This document shows, piece by piece, positions 1-8,094 of a stretch of DNA of 64,000 nt. Source of the DNA: JAJPXC01 sp964520525 (GTDB lineage Bacteria; Bacteroidota; Bacteroidia; Bacteroidales; Muribaculaceae). Below the pieces are notes generated by a model. It was not told where the DNA came from, did not search any database, and was given only the letters and a program-made list of their open reading frames with translations. Each line of letters starts with the position of its first letter. The first letter of the stretch is position 1. The DNA lies in contig CAZFNR010000002.1 of assembly GCA_964520525.1 (NCBI GenBank), forward strand, positions 1-64,000. The letters run 5' to 3'. Both the position numbers and the translations under genes were made by a program.

Positions 1-1203
1 ATCCCGTCAACCGTCGAATATGACGGCACAACCTACTCGGTGACCTCAATCGGCGGCTGGGCATTCTACTGGTGCATGAGCCTGACCTCGGTGACCATTC
101 CCAACTCGGTGACCTCAATCGGCGACAACGCATTCGAAAATTGCTCGAGCCTGAAATCGGTGACCATCCCCAACTCGGTGACAGAAATCGACAACTGGGC
201 ATTCGCCTTTTGCAAGAGCCTGAAATCGGTGACCATCCCCAACTCGGTGACCTCAATCGGCAGCTACGCATTCAACAGATGCACGAGCCTGACCTCGGTG
301 ACCATCGGCAACTCGGTGACCTCAATCGGCGACAACGCATTCGAGTATTGCACGAGCCTGACCTCGGCGCATATCACCGACTTGGCCGCTTGGTGCAAAA
401 TTAAGTTCGGCAGCTACTCCTCCAATCCGTTTTGTTACGCCTGCAAGCTATATCTTAACGGCACGGAAGTAAAGTACCTTGTAATCCCCAACTCGGTGAC
501 CTCAATCGGCGACCGAGCATTCTCCGGTTGCAGCGGCCTGACCTCGGTGACCATCCCCAACTCAGTGACCTCAATCGGCGACGACGCATTCTCCGGTTGC
601 AGCGGCCTGACCTCGGTGACCATCCCCAACTCGGTGACAAAAATTGATGACTACACATTCGCCGGTTGTAGCGGCTTGACCTCGGTGTCTATCCCCAACT
701 CGGTGACCTCAATCGGCTACAAAGCATTCGTCAATTGCACGAGCCTGAAATCGGTGACCATCCCCAACTCGGTGACAAAAATTGATGACTACGCATTCCG
801 CATTTGCACGAGCCTGAAATCGGTGACCATCGGTGGAAATGTTTCCGTTATCGGCAACTACGCATTCTACGATTGCACAAATCTGAGCACGGTCTATAGC
901 TACGCCGCGACTCCGCCTCAAACGAAAAATTCCCGCGTATTTTCAGATGAGACATATCAAGCCGCGACACTGTATGTGCCCAAGGGGTGTGTGCGTGGTT
1001 ACAAGCTAGATATTGACTGGTCTCAATTCTACAATATCGTCGAAGGCAACTATGCCGGTGTTGATGACATAATCGCCGACGGAGCCGCCGCCGAAATTGT
1101 GGGCTACTACAACTTGCAGGGTGTGCGCTCGGCTGAGCCGTGGGACGGGATGAACATCGTGGTCTACGGCGACGGCTCGCGCCGCAAGGTGATGCACGAG
1201 TAA
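1..1203 (+). CDS. BspA-like leucine-rich repeat (LRR_5) surface protein, 5' end outside the window
   Basis: The reading frame is open from base 1 and reads IPSTVEYDGTTYSV before the first possible internal start (GTG at 40), so the gene begins upstream. It carries eleven LRR_5 units of 23 residues (pattern SVTIPNSVTSIGxxAFxxC), interrupted after the fifth by an insert of about 38 residues (bases 364-477). After the repeats comes a segment with YAATPPQ and LYVPKGC, usual after such repeats in Bacteroidales, and a tail beginning GYYNLQGVRS and ending in a basic stretch, resembling the C-terminal tail of many secreted Bacteroidales proteins. BspA-like proteins are extracellular and often bind host or microbial partners; the ligand here cannot be told. 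Family call strong, function open. Confidence 0.9.
   Translation: MPSTVEYDGTTYSVTSIGGWAFYWCMSLTSVTIPNSVTSIGDNAFENCSSLKSVTIPNSVTEIDNWAFAFCKSLKSVTIPNSVTSIGSYAFNRCTSLTSVTIGNSVTSIGDNAFEYCTSLTSAHITDLAAWCKIKFGSYSSNPFCYACKLYLNGTEVKYLVIPNSVTSIGDRAFSGCSGLTSVTIPNSVTSIGDDAFSGCSGLTSVTIPNSVTKIDDYTFAGCSGLTSVSIPNSVTSIGYKAFVNCTSLKSVTIPNSVTKIDDYAFRICTSLKSVTIGGNVSVIGNYAFYDCTNLSTVYSYAATPPQTKNSRVFSDETYQAATLYVPKGCVRGYKLDIDWSQFYNIVEGNYAGVDDIIADGAAAEIVGYYNLQGVRSAEPWDGMNIVVYGDGSRRKVMHE
40..888 (+). repeat. Tandem 69-bp coding repeats (LRR_5 units)
   Basis: Complete units start at 88, 157, 226, 295, 544, 613, 682, 751 and 820, with partial units at the left end and at about 478. The 15-base word CCCCAACTCGGTGAC occurs six times without a mismatch, and a seventh copy differs by one base. 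Similarity is at DNA level, not only protein level, which suggests recent expansion or gene conversion. Confidence 0.9.
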
Positions 1204-1224
1204 CCGACGTTCCCTTTCACTACC

Positions 1225-1267
1225 GAGCAGGGGATAAACGCTGACCGCAGCTGTTTATCTCCTGCTT
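1225..1267 (+). terminator. Stem-loop after the repeat-protein gene, possible terminator
   Basis: A 15-base arm (1225-1239) pairs with 1253-1267, including G-U pairs, around a 13-base loop. It lies 22 bases after the stop codon. The downstream sequence is not T-rich, so it may be an mRNA 3'-end stabiliser rather than an intrinsic terminator. Confidence 0.45.
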
Positions 1268-1316
1268 TCATGCTTCGGGTTTATGGGCTTCATCTCAGTT
1301 GCTGAATGACAGTCAC

Positions 1317-1354
1317 AAAAAAAGTCTGCCCGCAAGGATTACCTTACAGGCAGA
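1317..1354 (-). terminator. Intrinsic terminator of the acpP-fabF unit
   Basis: Read on the minus strand, a 13-bp stem (TCTGCCTGTAAGG with CCTTGCGGGCAGA, two G-U pairs) closes a TAAT loop and is followed by CTTTTTTT. It lies about 60 bases past the fabF stop codon. Confidence 0.85.
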
Positions 1355-1415
1355 TTAAATTATTTTTCAGCCGCACGACACTATCGCATTGCGAGGCGGA
1401 ATGACCGAGAGAAAT

Positions 1416-2681
1416 TTATTCCTCGTATTTCTTCACAATCACAGTAGCGTTGTGGCCGCCGAAACCAAACGAGTTTGATAGCGCTGCGCGCACAGGGCGG
1501 TTTTGTGCCTTATTGAATGTGAAGTTAAGGTTGTAATCGATGTTTTCATCCATGTCATCGTCGGCATGGTTGATGGTGGGGGGCACCACATCGTTCTGAA
1601 CCGCTTTCACACTGAACATCGCTTCAAGCGCGCCGGTTGCTCCAAGGAGGTGTCCGGTCATCGACTTTGTAGAGCTGATGTTGAGTTTGTAAGCGTGGTC
1701 ACCAAATACTTCCTTTATCGCTTTGACTTCCGATATATCACCCACGGGTGTCGAAGTGCCATGGACATTAATGTAGTCAATGTCATCGGGCTTCATACCG
1801 GCATCAATGAGTGCGTTGTTCATCGCGAGGATGGCACCCAAGCCTTCGGGATGCGTAGCTGTGAGGTGATAAGCGTCGGCCGACATGCCACCGCCCGCAA
1901 TCTCGGCGTAAATTTTGGCGCCGCGAGCTTTGGCGTGTTCAAGTTCCTCAAGGATGAGAACCACCGAACCCTCTCCCATCACAAAACCGTCGCGGGATGC
2001 GCTGAACGGTCGAGACGCGGTTTCAGGGGAATCATTGCGAGTCGACAGAGCGTGCATCGCATTGAAACCACCCACACCAGCGGGATAGATGGCGGCTTCG
2101 GCACCACCGGTGACCATCACGTCGGCCTTGCCGAGACGGATGAGGTCAAACGCTGATATGATGGCGTTGTTGGAAGAAGCGCAAGCCGACACTGTACCGT
2201 AGTTTGGTCCGTGGTAACCATATTGCATTGAGATGTGTCCTGATGCAATATCGGCAATCATCTTGGGGATGAAAAATGGGTTGTATTTGGGGCCGTTATC
2301 GGCGTTCATGGCATAGTAACCGGCTTCTTCCTCAAATGTGTGAAGACCGCCGATACCGGCTGCTACGATAACGCCTACGCGGTTTTTGTTGAGTGTCTCG
2401 TCATTTTCAAGACCCGAATCGGCCACAGCCTGCTCAGCGGCGACCATTGCATATTGGGCGTATAGGTCGAGAGTGCGAGCTTTCTTGCGATCAAAATGGT
2501 CGGCTGCGTTGAAGCCTTTGACCTCGCAAGCGAAATGGGTCTTAAATTTGGAGGCATCAAAGTGGGTAATAGGAGCCGCTCCGCTCACACCGGCTAAGGC
2601 GTTAGCCCAAGTCGTATCCACATCGTTGCCGATGGGTGTAAGCGCACCGAGTCCAGTTACTACTACTCTTTTAAGTTCCAT
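1416..2681 (-). CDS. fabF: 3-oxoacyl-[acyl-carrier-protein] synthase II
   Basis: Condensing enzyme of fatty-acid elongation: decarboxylative Claisen condensation of malonyl-ACP with acyl-ACP in the cytoplasm. The 421-residue protein is full length for the family. It starts KRVVVTGLGALTPIG, has the nucleophile Cys167 in VSACASSNN, the first active-site His in NVHGTSTPVGD and the second in TGHLLGATGA, and ends with SFGFGGHNA. This Cys-His-His triad is diagnostic of KAS I/II. It follows acpP by 27 bases on the same strand, an arrangement common across bacteria, so the two are almost certainly one transcript with the promoter ahead of acpP. Confidence 0.97.
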   Translation of the reverse strand: MELKRVVVTGLGALTPIGNDVDTTWANALAGVSGAAPITHFDASKFKTHFACEVKGFNAADHFDRKKARTLDLYAQYAMVAAEQAVADSGLENDETLNKNRVGVIVAAGIGGLHTFEEEAGYYAMNADNGPKYNPFFIPKMIADIASGHISMQYGYHGPNYGTVSACASSNNAIISAFDLIRLGKADVMVTGGAEAAIYPAGVGGFNAMHALSTRNDSPETASRPFSASRDGFVMGEGSVVLILEELEHAKARGAKIYAEIAGGGMSADAYHLTATHPEGLGAILAMNNALIDAGMKPDDIDYINVHGTSTPVGDISEVKAIKEVFGDHAYKLNISSTKSMTGHLLGATGALEAMFSVKAVQNDVVPPTINHADDDMDENIDYNLNFTFNKAQNRPVRAALSNSFGFGGHNATVIVKKYEE

Positions 2682-2708
2682 TTAAGATGTTATGGGGAGA
2701 AGAAGGTC

Positions 2709-2945
2709 TTATTTCTGCTCAGCTTCGATGTAGCTGATAGCGTCGCCTACAGTCTTGATTTCCTCGGCCTTGTTATCGGGGATAGTGATGCCAAATTCTT
2801 TCTCAAACTCCATGATGAGCTCAACGGTGTCGAGGCTGTCTGCGCCGAGATCGGTTGTGAATGCAGCGGCTTCTGTTACTTGATTTTCATCTACGCCAAG
2901 TTTGTCAACGATTATGGCTTTAACACGAGATGCAATTTCTGACAT
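2709..2945 (-). CDS. acpP: Acyl carrier protein
   Basis: A 78-residue acidic protein with the phosphopantetheine attachment site LGADSLDTVEL (Ser of DSL) in the expected central position. It carries growing acyl chains on a 4'-phosphopantetheine arm for fatty-acid and lipid-A synthesis. It is the first gene of a unit with fabF. A Bacteroidetes-type promoter sits about 40 bases upstream. Length and composition are normal. Confidence 0.98.
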   Translation of the reverse strand: MSEIASRVKAIIVDKLGVDENQVTEAAAFTTDLGADSLDTVELIMEFEKEFGITIPDNKAEEIKTVGDAISYIEAEQK

Positions 2946-2986
2946 GATAAATTAATTTATAATTAGTAAATTCATTTTTTGCGGTG

Positions 2987-3018
2987 CAAAGTAAGTCATT
3001 TTTATCGAATTAACGAAA
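2987..3018 (-). promoter_or_regulatory. Putative promoter of acpP-fabF
   Basis: On the minus strand, TTACTTTG (2987-2994; one mismatch to TAnnTTTG) is preceded after exactly 20 bases by TTTC (3015-3018; TTTG expected). The predicted start is about 35 bases before the acpP ATG. Confidence 0.5.
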
Positions 3019-3174
3019 TATTTCCCCAAAATATTAATCGACGCGCGCCGTATATCAGTGTTGCAAAACATCATTTCACAGCGACATATCTAAGATATTA
3101 CCACGTTATTTATCGCCGGCGGGATGTTACAATTACATTACAATCGATATGGCAAATTATCCCTGCCGACAACT

Positions 3175-3948
3175 TCAATAGGCCCATTGACGCGATGGGC
3201 CCACAGGGTTATAATATGGGTAATGAATCGAGTGGAGGAATAACGGTTCGGGCGGCATTGAAACTCCGGCGGCGCAGCGGTCGCGTGCGGCAATAACCGC
3301 AGCGAAATCATCAATGGTGAGTTTTCCTCGACCGACATCCACAAGCGTCCCTGTGACGGCCCGCACCATATTACGCAAGAACCTGTCGGCGGTAATCACA
3401 AACACCATCCGTCCATCCCCCGCATCTACCCACTCGGCTCGGCTAACGCGGCAGATGTTGGTCTTTGAGTCGGAATGTAGCTTTGCAAAGGAGGTGAAAT
3501 CGTCAACATTGAGCAACAAAGCCGCCGCCCGGTTCATGGCCTCATAATCGAGCGCGGGAGGTGCCAGCCAACTCAATGGGTGAATGAACGGCGATTTAAT
3601 CCGATGGGTATAATAGTGGTAAGTCCGCGATGTCGCATCAAATCGGGCATGAGCGTCGTCGGCCACAGGTGTAATGCCATAGACCGCTATGTCGCGGCCG
3701 ACAATGGCGTTAACCCCTCGGACAATGCAACCGGGCTGCGGCTCGCCGTCGAGCAGGTCAAGGTGGGCGACCATCATGGAGGCATTTACCGCGGTGTCAG
3801 TTCGCCCCGCGCCCGTTATTTTCACCTGTCGGCGAAGCAACTTGGCGAGAGCGTCCTCTATTTCCGACTGAACGGTAATTTCGCCCGGCTGCGTCTGCCA
3901 TCCATGGTAGCGCGCTCCCCGGTAGGCAAGTTCCATGAAATAACGCAT
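3175..3948 (-). CDS. truA: tRNA pseudouridine(38-40) synthase
   Basis: Converts uridines 38-40 of the tRNA anticodon arm to pseudouridine. The 257-residue protein has the TruA opening (MRYFMELAYRGARYHGWQ) and the catalytic Asp in GAGRTDTAVNA, followed by later family blocks such as FLRNMVRAVTG. The residues after the catalytic Asp read TAVNA instead of the more widespread AGVHA. This alters neighbours of the nucleophile but not the nucleophile itself. It lies 20 bases after speA on the same strand and probably shares its transcript. I see no convincing terminator between its end and the acpP promoter. Confidence 0.93.
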   Translation of the reverse strand: MRYFMELAYRGARYHGWQTQPGEITVQSEIEDALAKLLRRQVKITGAGRTDTAVNASMMVAHLDLLDGEPQPGCIVRGVNAIVGRDIAVYGITPVADDAHARFDATSRTYHYYTHRIKSPFIHPLSWLAPPALDYEAMNRAAALLLNVDDFTSFAKLHSDSKTNICRVSRAEWVDAGDGRMVFVITADRFLRNMVRAVTGTLVDVGRGKLTIDDFAAVIAARDRCAAGVSMPPEPLFLHSIHYPYYNPVGPSRQWAY

Positions 3949-3968
3949 ACCGCCTTGACAATTATCGG

Positions 3969-5867
3969 TTAATCACGCTCAAGATAGGTGTATCCATAAA
4001 GTCCCGAGCGGTAATTGCTGAGGAACTCACGGCCCTCTTCAGGGGTGATTGACCCCGCTTTCATTGACGATGTGACCCACGCCTCGACGTTGCGCACGAG
4101 TTTTTTGGGGTTGAATTGCACATAGTCAAGCACCTCAGCCACAGTTTCACCGTCGATTATCCGGTCGATTTCGTAACGGTCTTTATAGACACTGACATGG
4201 ACGGCATTGGCGTCGCCGAACAGATTGTGCATATCCCCTAAGATTTCTTGGTATGCCCCCACAAGGAACACACCGAGATAGTAAGGTTCATTTGGTTTTA
4301 CCGGGTGCACCGGTAGCCACGGGGATGTGCCGTGGTCGGAGATGAAGTTTGTTATCTTTCCGTCGCTGTCGCAAGTAATGTCTTGAATCGTGGCCGTACG
4401 GGTCGGTTTCTCTTCAAGTCGCGAAATCGGCATGATGGGAAACACCTGGTCAATAGCCCATGAGTCGGGCAACGACTGGAACAACGAGAAATTACAGAAA
4501 TATTTATCGGGAATCATTTTGGCGATTTTGCGCAGCTCTTCAGGGGCGTGCTTCATTGAGTTTGCCATCTCCCCTACCTCACGCGCCACCGACCAGAAGA
4601 GTTTCTCAATCATGGCTCTCGTGCGCAAATCAAGCATACCGAGGCTAAACAGGTCAAGTGCCTCCTCGCGAATCTGCAACGCATCGTGCCAGCTCTCAAA
4701 GAGGCGCGGTTGGTTCAGTTTATCCCATATTTCATAAAGTTCCCTTACGAGCTCGTGGTCGTCGGGCGACACCTCCTCGTTGTCTTTCCAGACTGGCAGC
4801 GATGTCGTCTCAAGCGCCTCGAAAATCAGCACGGAATGATGGGCTGTCAGAGACCTGCCGCTCTCGGTTATGATGTTCGGCTGCTTCAAGTCGTTTTTGA
4901 GACAAGCGTCGACCAAAGCGGAAACCGAGTCGTTGGCATACTCCTGAATCGAGTAGTTCATCGAGCTTTCGCTGGCTGAATTGCGTGTGCCGTCATAGTC
5001 CACGCCAAGTCCGCCTCCAATGTCGACAAAATCTATGTCGAATCCCATTTTTGAAAGCTGGACATAGAACTGCATAGCCTCACGGAGCGCGTTTTTGATG
5101 CGGCGTATCTTTGTAATCTGACTTCCGATGTGGAAATGTATCAGTTTGAGGCAGTCGGTCAATTTCGCTCTTTCAAGAATATCGATAGCTTCGAGCAACT
5201 CGCTGGAGTTCAGACCGAATTTTGATTGGTCGCCGCCTGACTCCTCCCACTTGCCGGAGCCTGAGCTTGACAATTTGATGCGTATACCTATATTGGGGCG
5301 GATGTCGATACGTTTAGAAATTTCCGCGATAAGCCGCAATTCGTTGAGTTTTTCCACCACGAGATAAATGCGACGGCCCATCTTTTGAGCCAGCAGAGCC
5401 AGCTCGATGTATTTTTCATCCTTATACCCGTTGCATATAATCAAGGCGTTTTCGACGATATTTGTCGCTAACACGGCGTGAAGTTCAGGCTTTGAGCCGG
5501 CCTCAAGTCCGATATTGAATTTTTTGCCATGCGACACTATCTCCTCGACCACGGGTCTCATCTGATTGACCTTGATGGGGTAGATGATGAAATTCTGAGC
5601 TTTATAGCCATACTGGGCAGAAGCCTGTTTAAAGCAACGCGATATTTTCTCGACGCGGTTGTCGAGAATGTCGGGAAAGCGCAGGAGCACCGGCGATGTG
5701 ACATCGCGCACCTGCAACTCATCCATCACTTCTTTCAAATCCACCGAAGCGAAGCCATCACGAGGGGTGACCGCGACATGGCCGCGCTCATTGATGGAAA
5801 AATATTTCATTCCCCACCCGTTAATATTGTACAGCTCCGCGCTGTCTTCCACACGCCATTTTCTCAT
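3969..5867 (-). CDS. speA: Biosynthetic arginine decarboxylase
   Basis: PLP enzyme converting arginine to agmatine, the entry to polyamine synthesis. I chose the ATG at 5867 (632 residues, MRKWRVEDSAELYN), which matches the usual Bacteroides start and length. A longer frame from TTG at 5900 would put translation almost on top of the promoter. Seen: the PLP-lysine region IIYPIKVNQ, the GGGLGVDYDGT block and the C-terminal LVGAYQEILGDMHNLFGD signature of SpeA. truA follows after 20 bases. The leader is about 38 bases long from the predicted promoter. Confidence 0.95.
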   Translation of the reverse strand: MRKWRVEDSAELYNINGWGMKYFSINERGHVAVTPRDGFASVDLKEVMDELQVRDVTSPVLLRFPDILDNRVEKISRCFKQASAQYGYKAQNFIIYPIKVNQMRPVVEEIVSHGKKFNIGLEAGSKPELHAVLATNIVENALIICNGYKDEKYIELALLAQKMGRRIYLVVEKLNELRLIAEISKRIDIRPNIGIRIKLSSSGSGKWEESGGDQSKFGLNSSELLEAIDILERAKLTDCLKLIHFHIGSQITKIRRIKNALREAMQFYVQLSKMGFDIDFVDIGGGLGVDYDGTRNSASESSMNYSIQEYANDSVSALVDACLKNDLKQPNIITESGRSLTAHHSVLIFEALETTSLPVWKDNEEVSPDDHELVRELYEIWDKLNQPRLFESWHDALQIREEALDLFSLGMLDLRTRAMIEKLFWSVAREVGEMANSMKHAPEELRKIAKMIPDKYFCNFSLFQSLPDSWAIDQVFPIMPISRLEEKPTRTATIQDITCDSDGKITNFISDHGTSPWLPVHPVKPNEPYYLGVFLVGAYQEILGDMHNLFGDANAVHVSVYKDRYEIDRIIDGETVAEVLDYVQFNPKKLVRNVEAWVTSSMKAGSITPEEGREFLSNYRSGLYGYTYLERD

Positions 5868-5910
5868 GGGCAAAAGATACTTGTTAAGGGAGCCGGCCAA
5901 ACGCCGAGCT

Positions 5911-5918
5911 CAAAGTTA
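5911..5918 (-). promoter_or_regulatory. Promoter -7 box of speA
   Basis: On the minus strand this is a perfect TAACTTTG. A TTTG lies only 15 bases upstream (5934-5937), closer than the usual 20, so the upstream element is weak. Its position supports the speA ATG at 5867. Confidence 0.6.
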
Positions 5919-5995
5919 CAATAAAAAACTCAACAAAATTAGTGATAATTCCTTAAATAAACACACTAACCCATTAACAACTCTAAGAAAAATCA

Positions 5996-6003
5996 TAAAT
6001 TTG
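5996..6003 (+). promoter_or_regulatory. Promoter -7 box of the OmpA/TPR lipoprotein gene
   Basis: Perfect TAAATTTG 63 bases before the ATG at 6067. The upstream element is only TTAA at 5974-5977. It is divergent from the speA promoter, and the two -7 boxes are about 80 bases apart. Confidence 0.55.
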
Positions 6004-6066
6004 CAGTATCAAAAAAATATCAGACAGAGAAACCAATAAAACATAATTAAGCATACACGACACATT

Positions 6067-7755
6067 ATGAATCGCAAAATCAGCTATGCCCTCGCGATGG
6101 GAGGGTTAATTGTTTTGGCCGGCTGCGGCTCTAAGAAATTAGCTCAGCCAAAAGCAGAGTACTTCACGCTCAATCCTTCTCCGCTCGAAGTTGTGGGGAC
6201 AAACGTTCCCGGCAATGTTCAGGGCAAACTTCCCGCAGGCTATTTCGTGAAAAACGCCGAGCTGACCGTAACTCCCGTGCTGTCGTTCGACGACAAAGTG
6301 CTGAAAGGCTCCCCGGTAACTGTCCAGGGAGAAAAAGTGCGCGCCAACAACCCTGTAATCAATTTTGAATATGGCGGGTCTATGACCGTCCCGGTCAACT
6401 ACACGTTCGAGCCGGGGATGGAAGATGCGACATTGTCGCTTGACTTCACCGCGAAACAGGGCAACAAGACCTATGCCCTCGCACCTGTGACAATCGGCAA
6501 AGGGATACTTGCCACAGCCGCATTAGCCACAGCCGCCGACGTGCAGCCCGCTATCGCCGCCGACAAGTTCCAGAAGGTAATCAGCGAGAAATACGCAGCC
6601 GACATAATGTTCCTCATCAACCAGGCCAATATCCGCGACAACCAGCTCCGTTCAGAGCAAATGAAAGAGTTTAACGACGCTGTGGCCAAAGCGAGCAGCG
6701 ACTCGTCGCGACGCATCGACGAAATCAACATCTCATCGTACGCCTCACCCGAGGGGGGTGTTGAGTTAAACGAACGCCTTGCCGCCAACCGCGAAAAGAA
6801 CACCTCGGCCTACATTAAAGGCAAGCTCAAAAAAGACAAAATCACGAACTTCGGCGAACTGACCGCCCAGTTCACAGCCCAGGATTGGGAAGGGTTCCAA
6901 AAACTCGTATCGCAGAGCGATATACAGGACAAAGAGTTGATACTTAGCGTATTGTCAATGTACAAAGACCCTGAGCAGCGCGAGCGCGAGATTCGCAACC
7001 TCTCATCGGTATTCGACCAACTCGCCGACGAAATCCTTCCACAGCTCCGCTACTCGCGCCTCACGGCAACCGTGAGCGTCATCGGGAAGAGCGACGAGGA
7101 AATCCAAAACCTTCTCAGCACCAATCCCTCAGCCCTATCGGTCGACGAGATCCTGTATGCGGCCACTCTTACCGACAACAACTCCAAACGTATGTCAATC
7201 TATGACAAAGCCGCACGTCTCTACCCCAACGACTACCGCACCTACAACAATCTCGGCGCCACACAACTCGCCGACGGTGACTACAGCGCCGCAAAAGCCA
7301 ACTTTGAAAAAGCCCTCAAGCTCGCTCCCGGCAACGCTGAGGCAGAAATGAACCTCGGAGTGCTCGACATGATCGACGGTGATTTCTCGGCTGCCAACAA
7401 TAAGCTCGGCCAAGCGGCAGGCGCGACACAGCTCCCCGGCGCGCTCGGGACTTACAACTTGCTCCAAGGCAACACAGCCGCCGCTGTCAACACATTCGGC
7501 GACACCAAGTCAAACAACGCCGCTATCGCACAGATTCTCAACAAAGAGTACGCCAAGGCAAAGACAACATTGTCGAGCATCACTAACCCCGACGATACGA
7601 CCTACTATCTGATGGCAATCGTGGGAGCGCGTACCAACAACGACCAAATGGTCAAGACCAACCTGCGTCAAGCAGTCCGCATGAACTCAAAACTCGCCGA
7701 CCGCGCCCGCACCGATGTCGAGTTTAGCCGCTATAATCTCTCAGGCATCATCTAA
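6067..7755 (+). CDS. Lipoprotein with OmpA-like and TPR regions
   Basis: A 562-residue envelope protein. It has a lipoprotein signal with lipobox LAGC (lipidated Cys20). The N-terminal half is beta-rich with the block VVGTNVPGNVQGKLP. A central stretch resembles a divergent OmpA-like fold (EINISSYASPEGG followed by LAANREKNTSAY), which in the family contacts peptidoglycan. TPR motifs follow at about residues 380-450 (YPNDYRTYNNLGATQLADGD, then FEKALKLAPGNAEAEMNLG). Such lipoproteins are common in Bacteroidales and their job is unproven. It is transcribed alone, from its own promoter to a strong hairpin at 7788-7817. Confidence 0.8.
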   Translation: MNRKISYALAMGGLIVLAGCGSKKLAQPKAEYFTLNPSPLEVVGTNVPGNVQGKLPAGYFVKNAELTVTPVLSFDDKVLKGSPVTVQGEKVRANNPVINFEYGGSMTVPVNYTFEPGMEDATLSLDFTAKQGNKTYALAPVTIGKGILATAALATAADVQPAIAADKFQKVISEKYAADIMFLINQANIRDNQLRSEQMKEFNDAVAKASSDSSRRIDEINISSYASPEGGVELNERLAANREKNTSAYIKGKLKKDKITNFGELTAQFTAQDWEGFQKLVSQSDIQDKELILSVLSMYKDPEQREREIRNLSSVFDQLADEILPQLRYSRLTATVSVIGKSDEEIQNLLSTNPSALSVDEILYAATLTDNNSKRMSIYDKAARLYPNDYRTYNNLGATQLADGDYSAAKANFEKALKLAPGNAEAEMNLGVLDMIDGDFSAANNKLGQAAGATQLPGALGTYNLLQGNTAAAVNTFGDTKSNNAAIAQILNKEYAKAKTTLSSITNPDDTTYYLMAIVGARTNNDQMVKTNLRQAVRMNSKLADRARTDVEFSRYNLSGII

Positions 7756-7787
7756 CAGGCTATCGCCGACATAATCAATAAGCATTT

Positions 7788-7825
7788 TGAGCGCCGAGCA
7801 TAACCTCTCGGCGCTCATCATTTTC
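7788..7825 (+). terminator. Terminator of the OmpA/TPR lipoprotein gene
   Basis: Perfect 11-bp stem TGAGCGCCGAG / CTCGGCGCTCA with an 8-base loop, followed by TCATTTTCC. It starts 32 bases after the stop codon. Confidence 0.75.
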
Positions 7826-8043
7826 CGAGCGAAACGCCGGTTTCACGACTCCGTTTATAACATTCAATACGTGTCAATGCTATTCTAATCGCCGCCCCTA
7901 TCCCGCACCGCCTTCCCATGCGCTAAACGATGAATCGGAAAATGTTGGGGAATTGAGCATTAAGCTTAGTAGTTTTGGCTGATATTTGTGGTGTTCCTGA
8001 CCTTTTTTATACTGTCTGTGTAGAAATCTCGCGTTTTTTTTGT

Positions 8044-8051
8044 TAAATTTG
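8044..8051 (+). promoter_or_regulatory. Promoter -7 box of the amidase gene
   Basis: Perfect TAAATTTG. The expected transcription start is near 8055-8058, which would leave the first in-frame ATG (8065) almost no leader. This favours the ATG at 8095 or 8098. Confidence 0.6.
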
Positions 8052-8094
8052 CGTTGACAAATTTATGCTAATGAGTTTAAAGCTCTATCACTCA

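Larger units (their letters stand above)
7756..8094. other. Non-coding gap between the lipoprotein and amidase genes
   Basis: It holds the lipoprotein terminator (7788-7825), a possible promoter box TAGTTTTG at 7970-7977 and a second box TAAATTTG at 8044-8051. I see no open reading frame or RNA structure worth calling in the remaining sequence. Confidence 0.6.

Noticed and set aside
72..404. A 110-residue open frame overlapping the leucine-rich repeats in another frame
   Set aside because: It is open only because the 69-bp repeat unit lacks stops in that frame; the product is a low-complexity echo of the repeats.
88..888. Regular DNA repeats that could be mistaken for a CRISPR array
   Set aside because: Units are 69 bp, contiguous and translate to LRR_5 modules in one long frame; there are no unique spacers.
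1503..2156. 217-residue open frame opposite fabF
   Set aside because: It is antisense to a fully conserved condensing enzyme and shows no family features.
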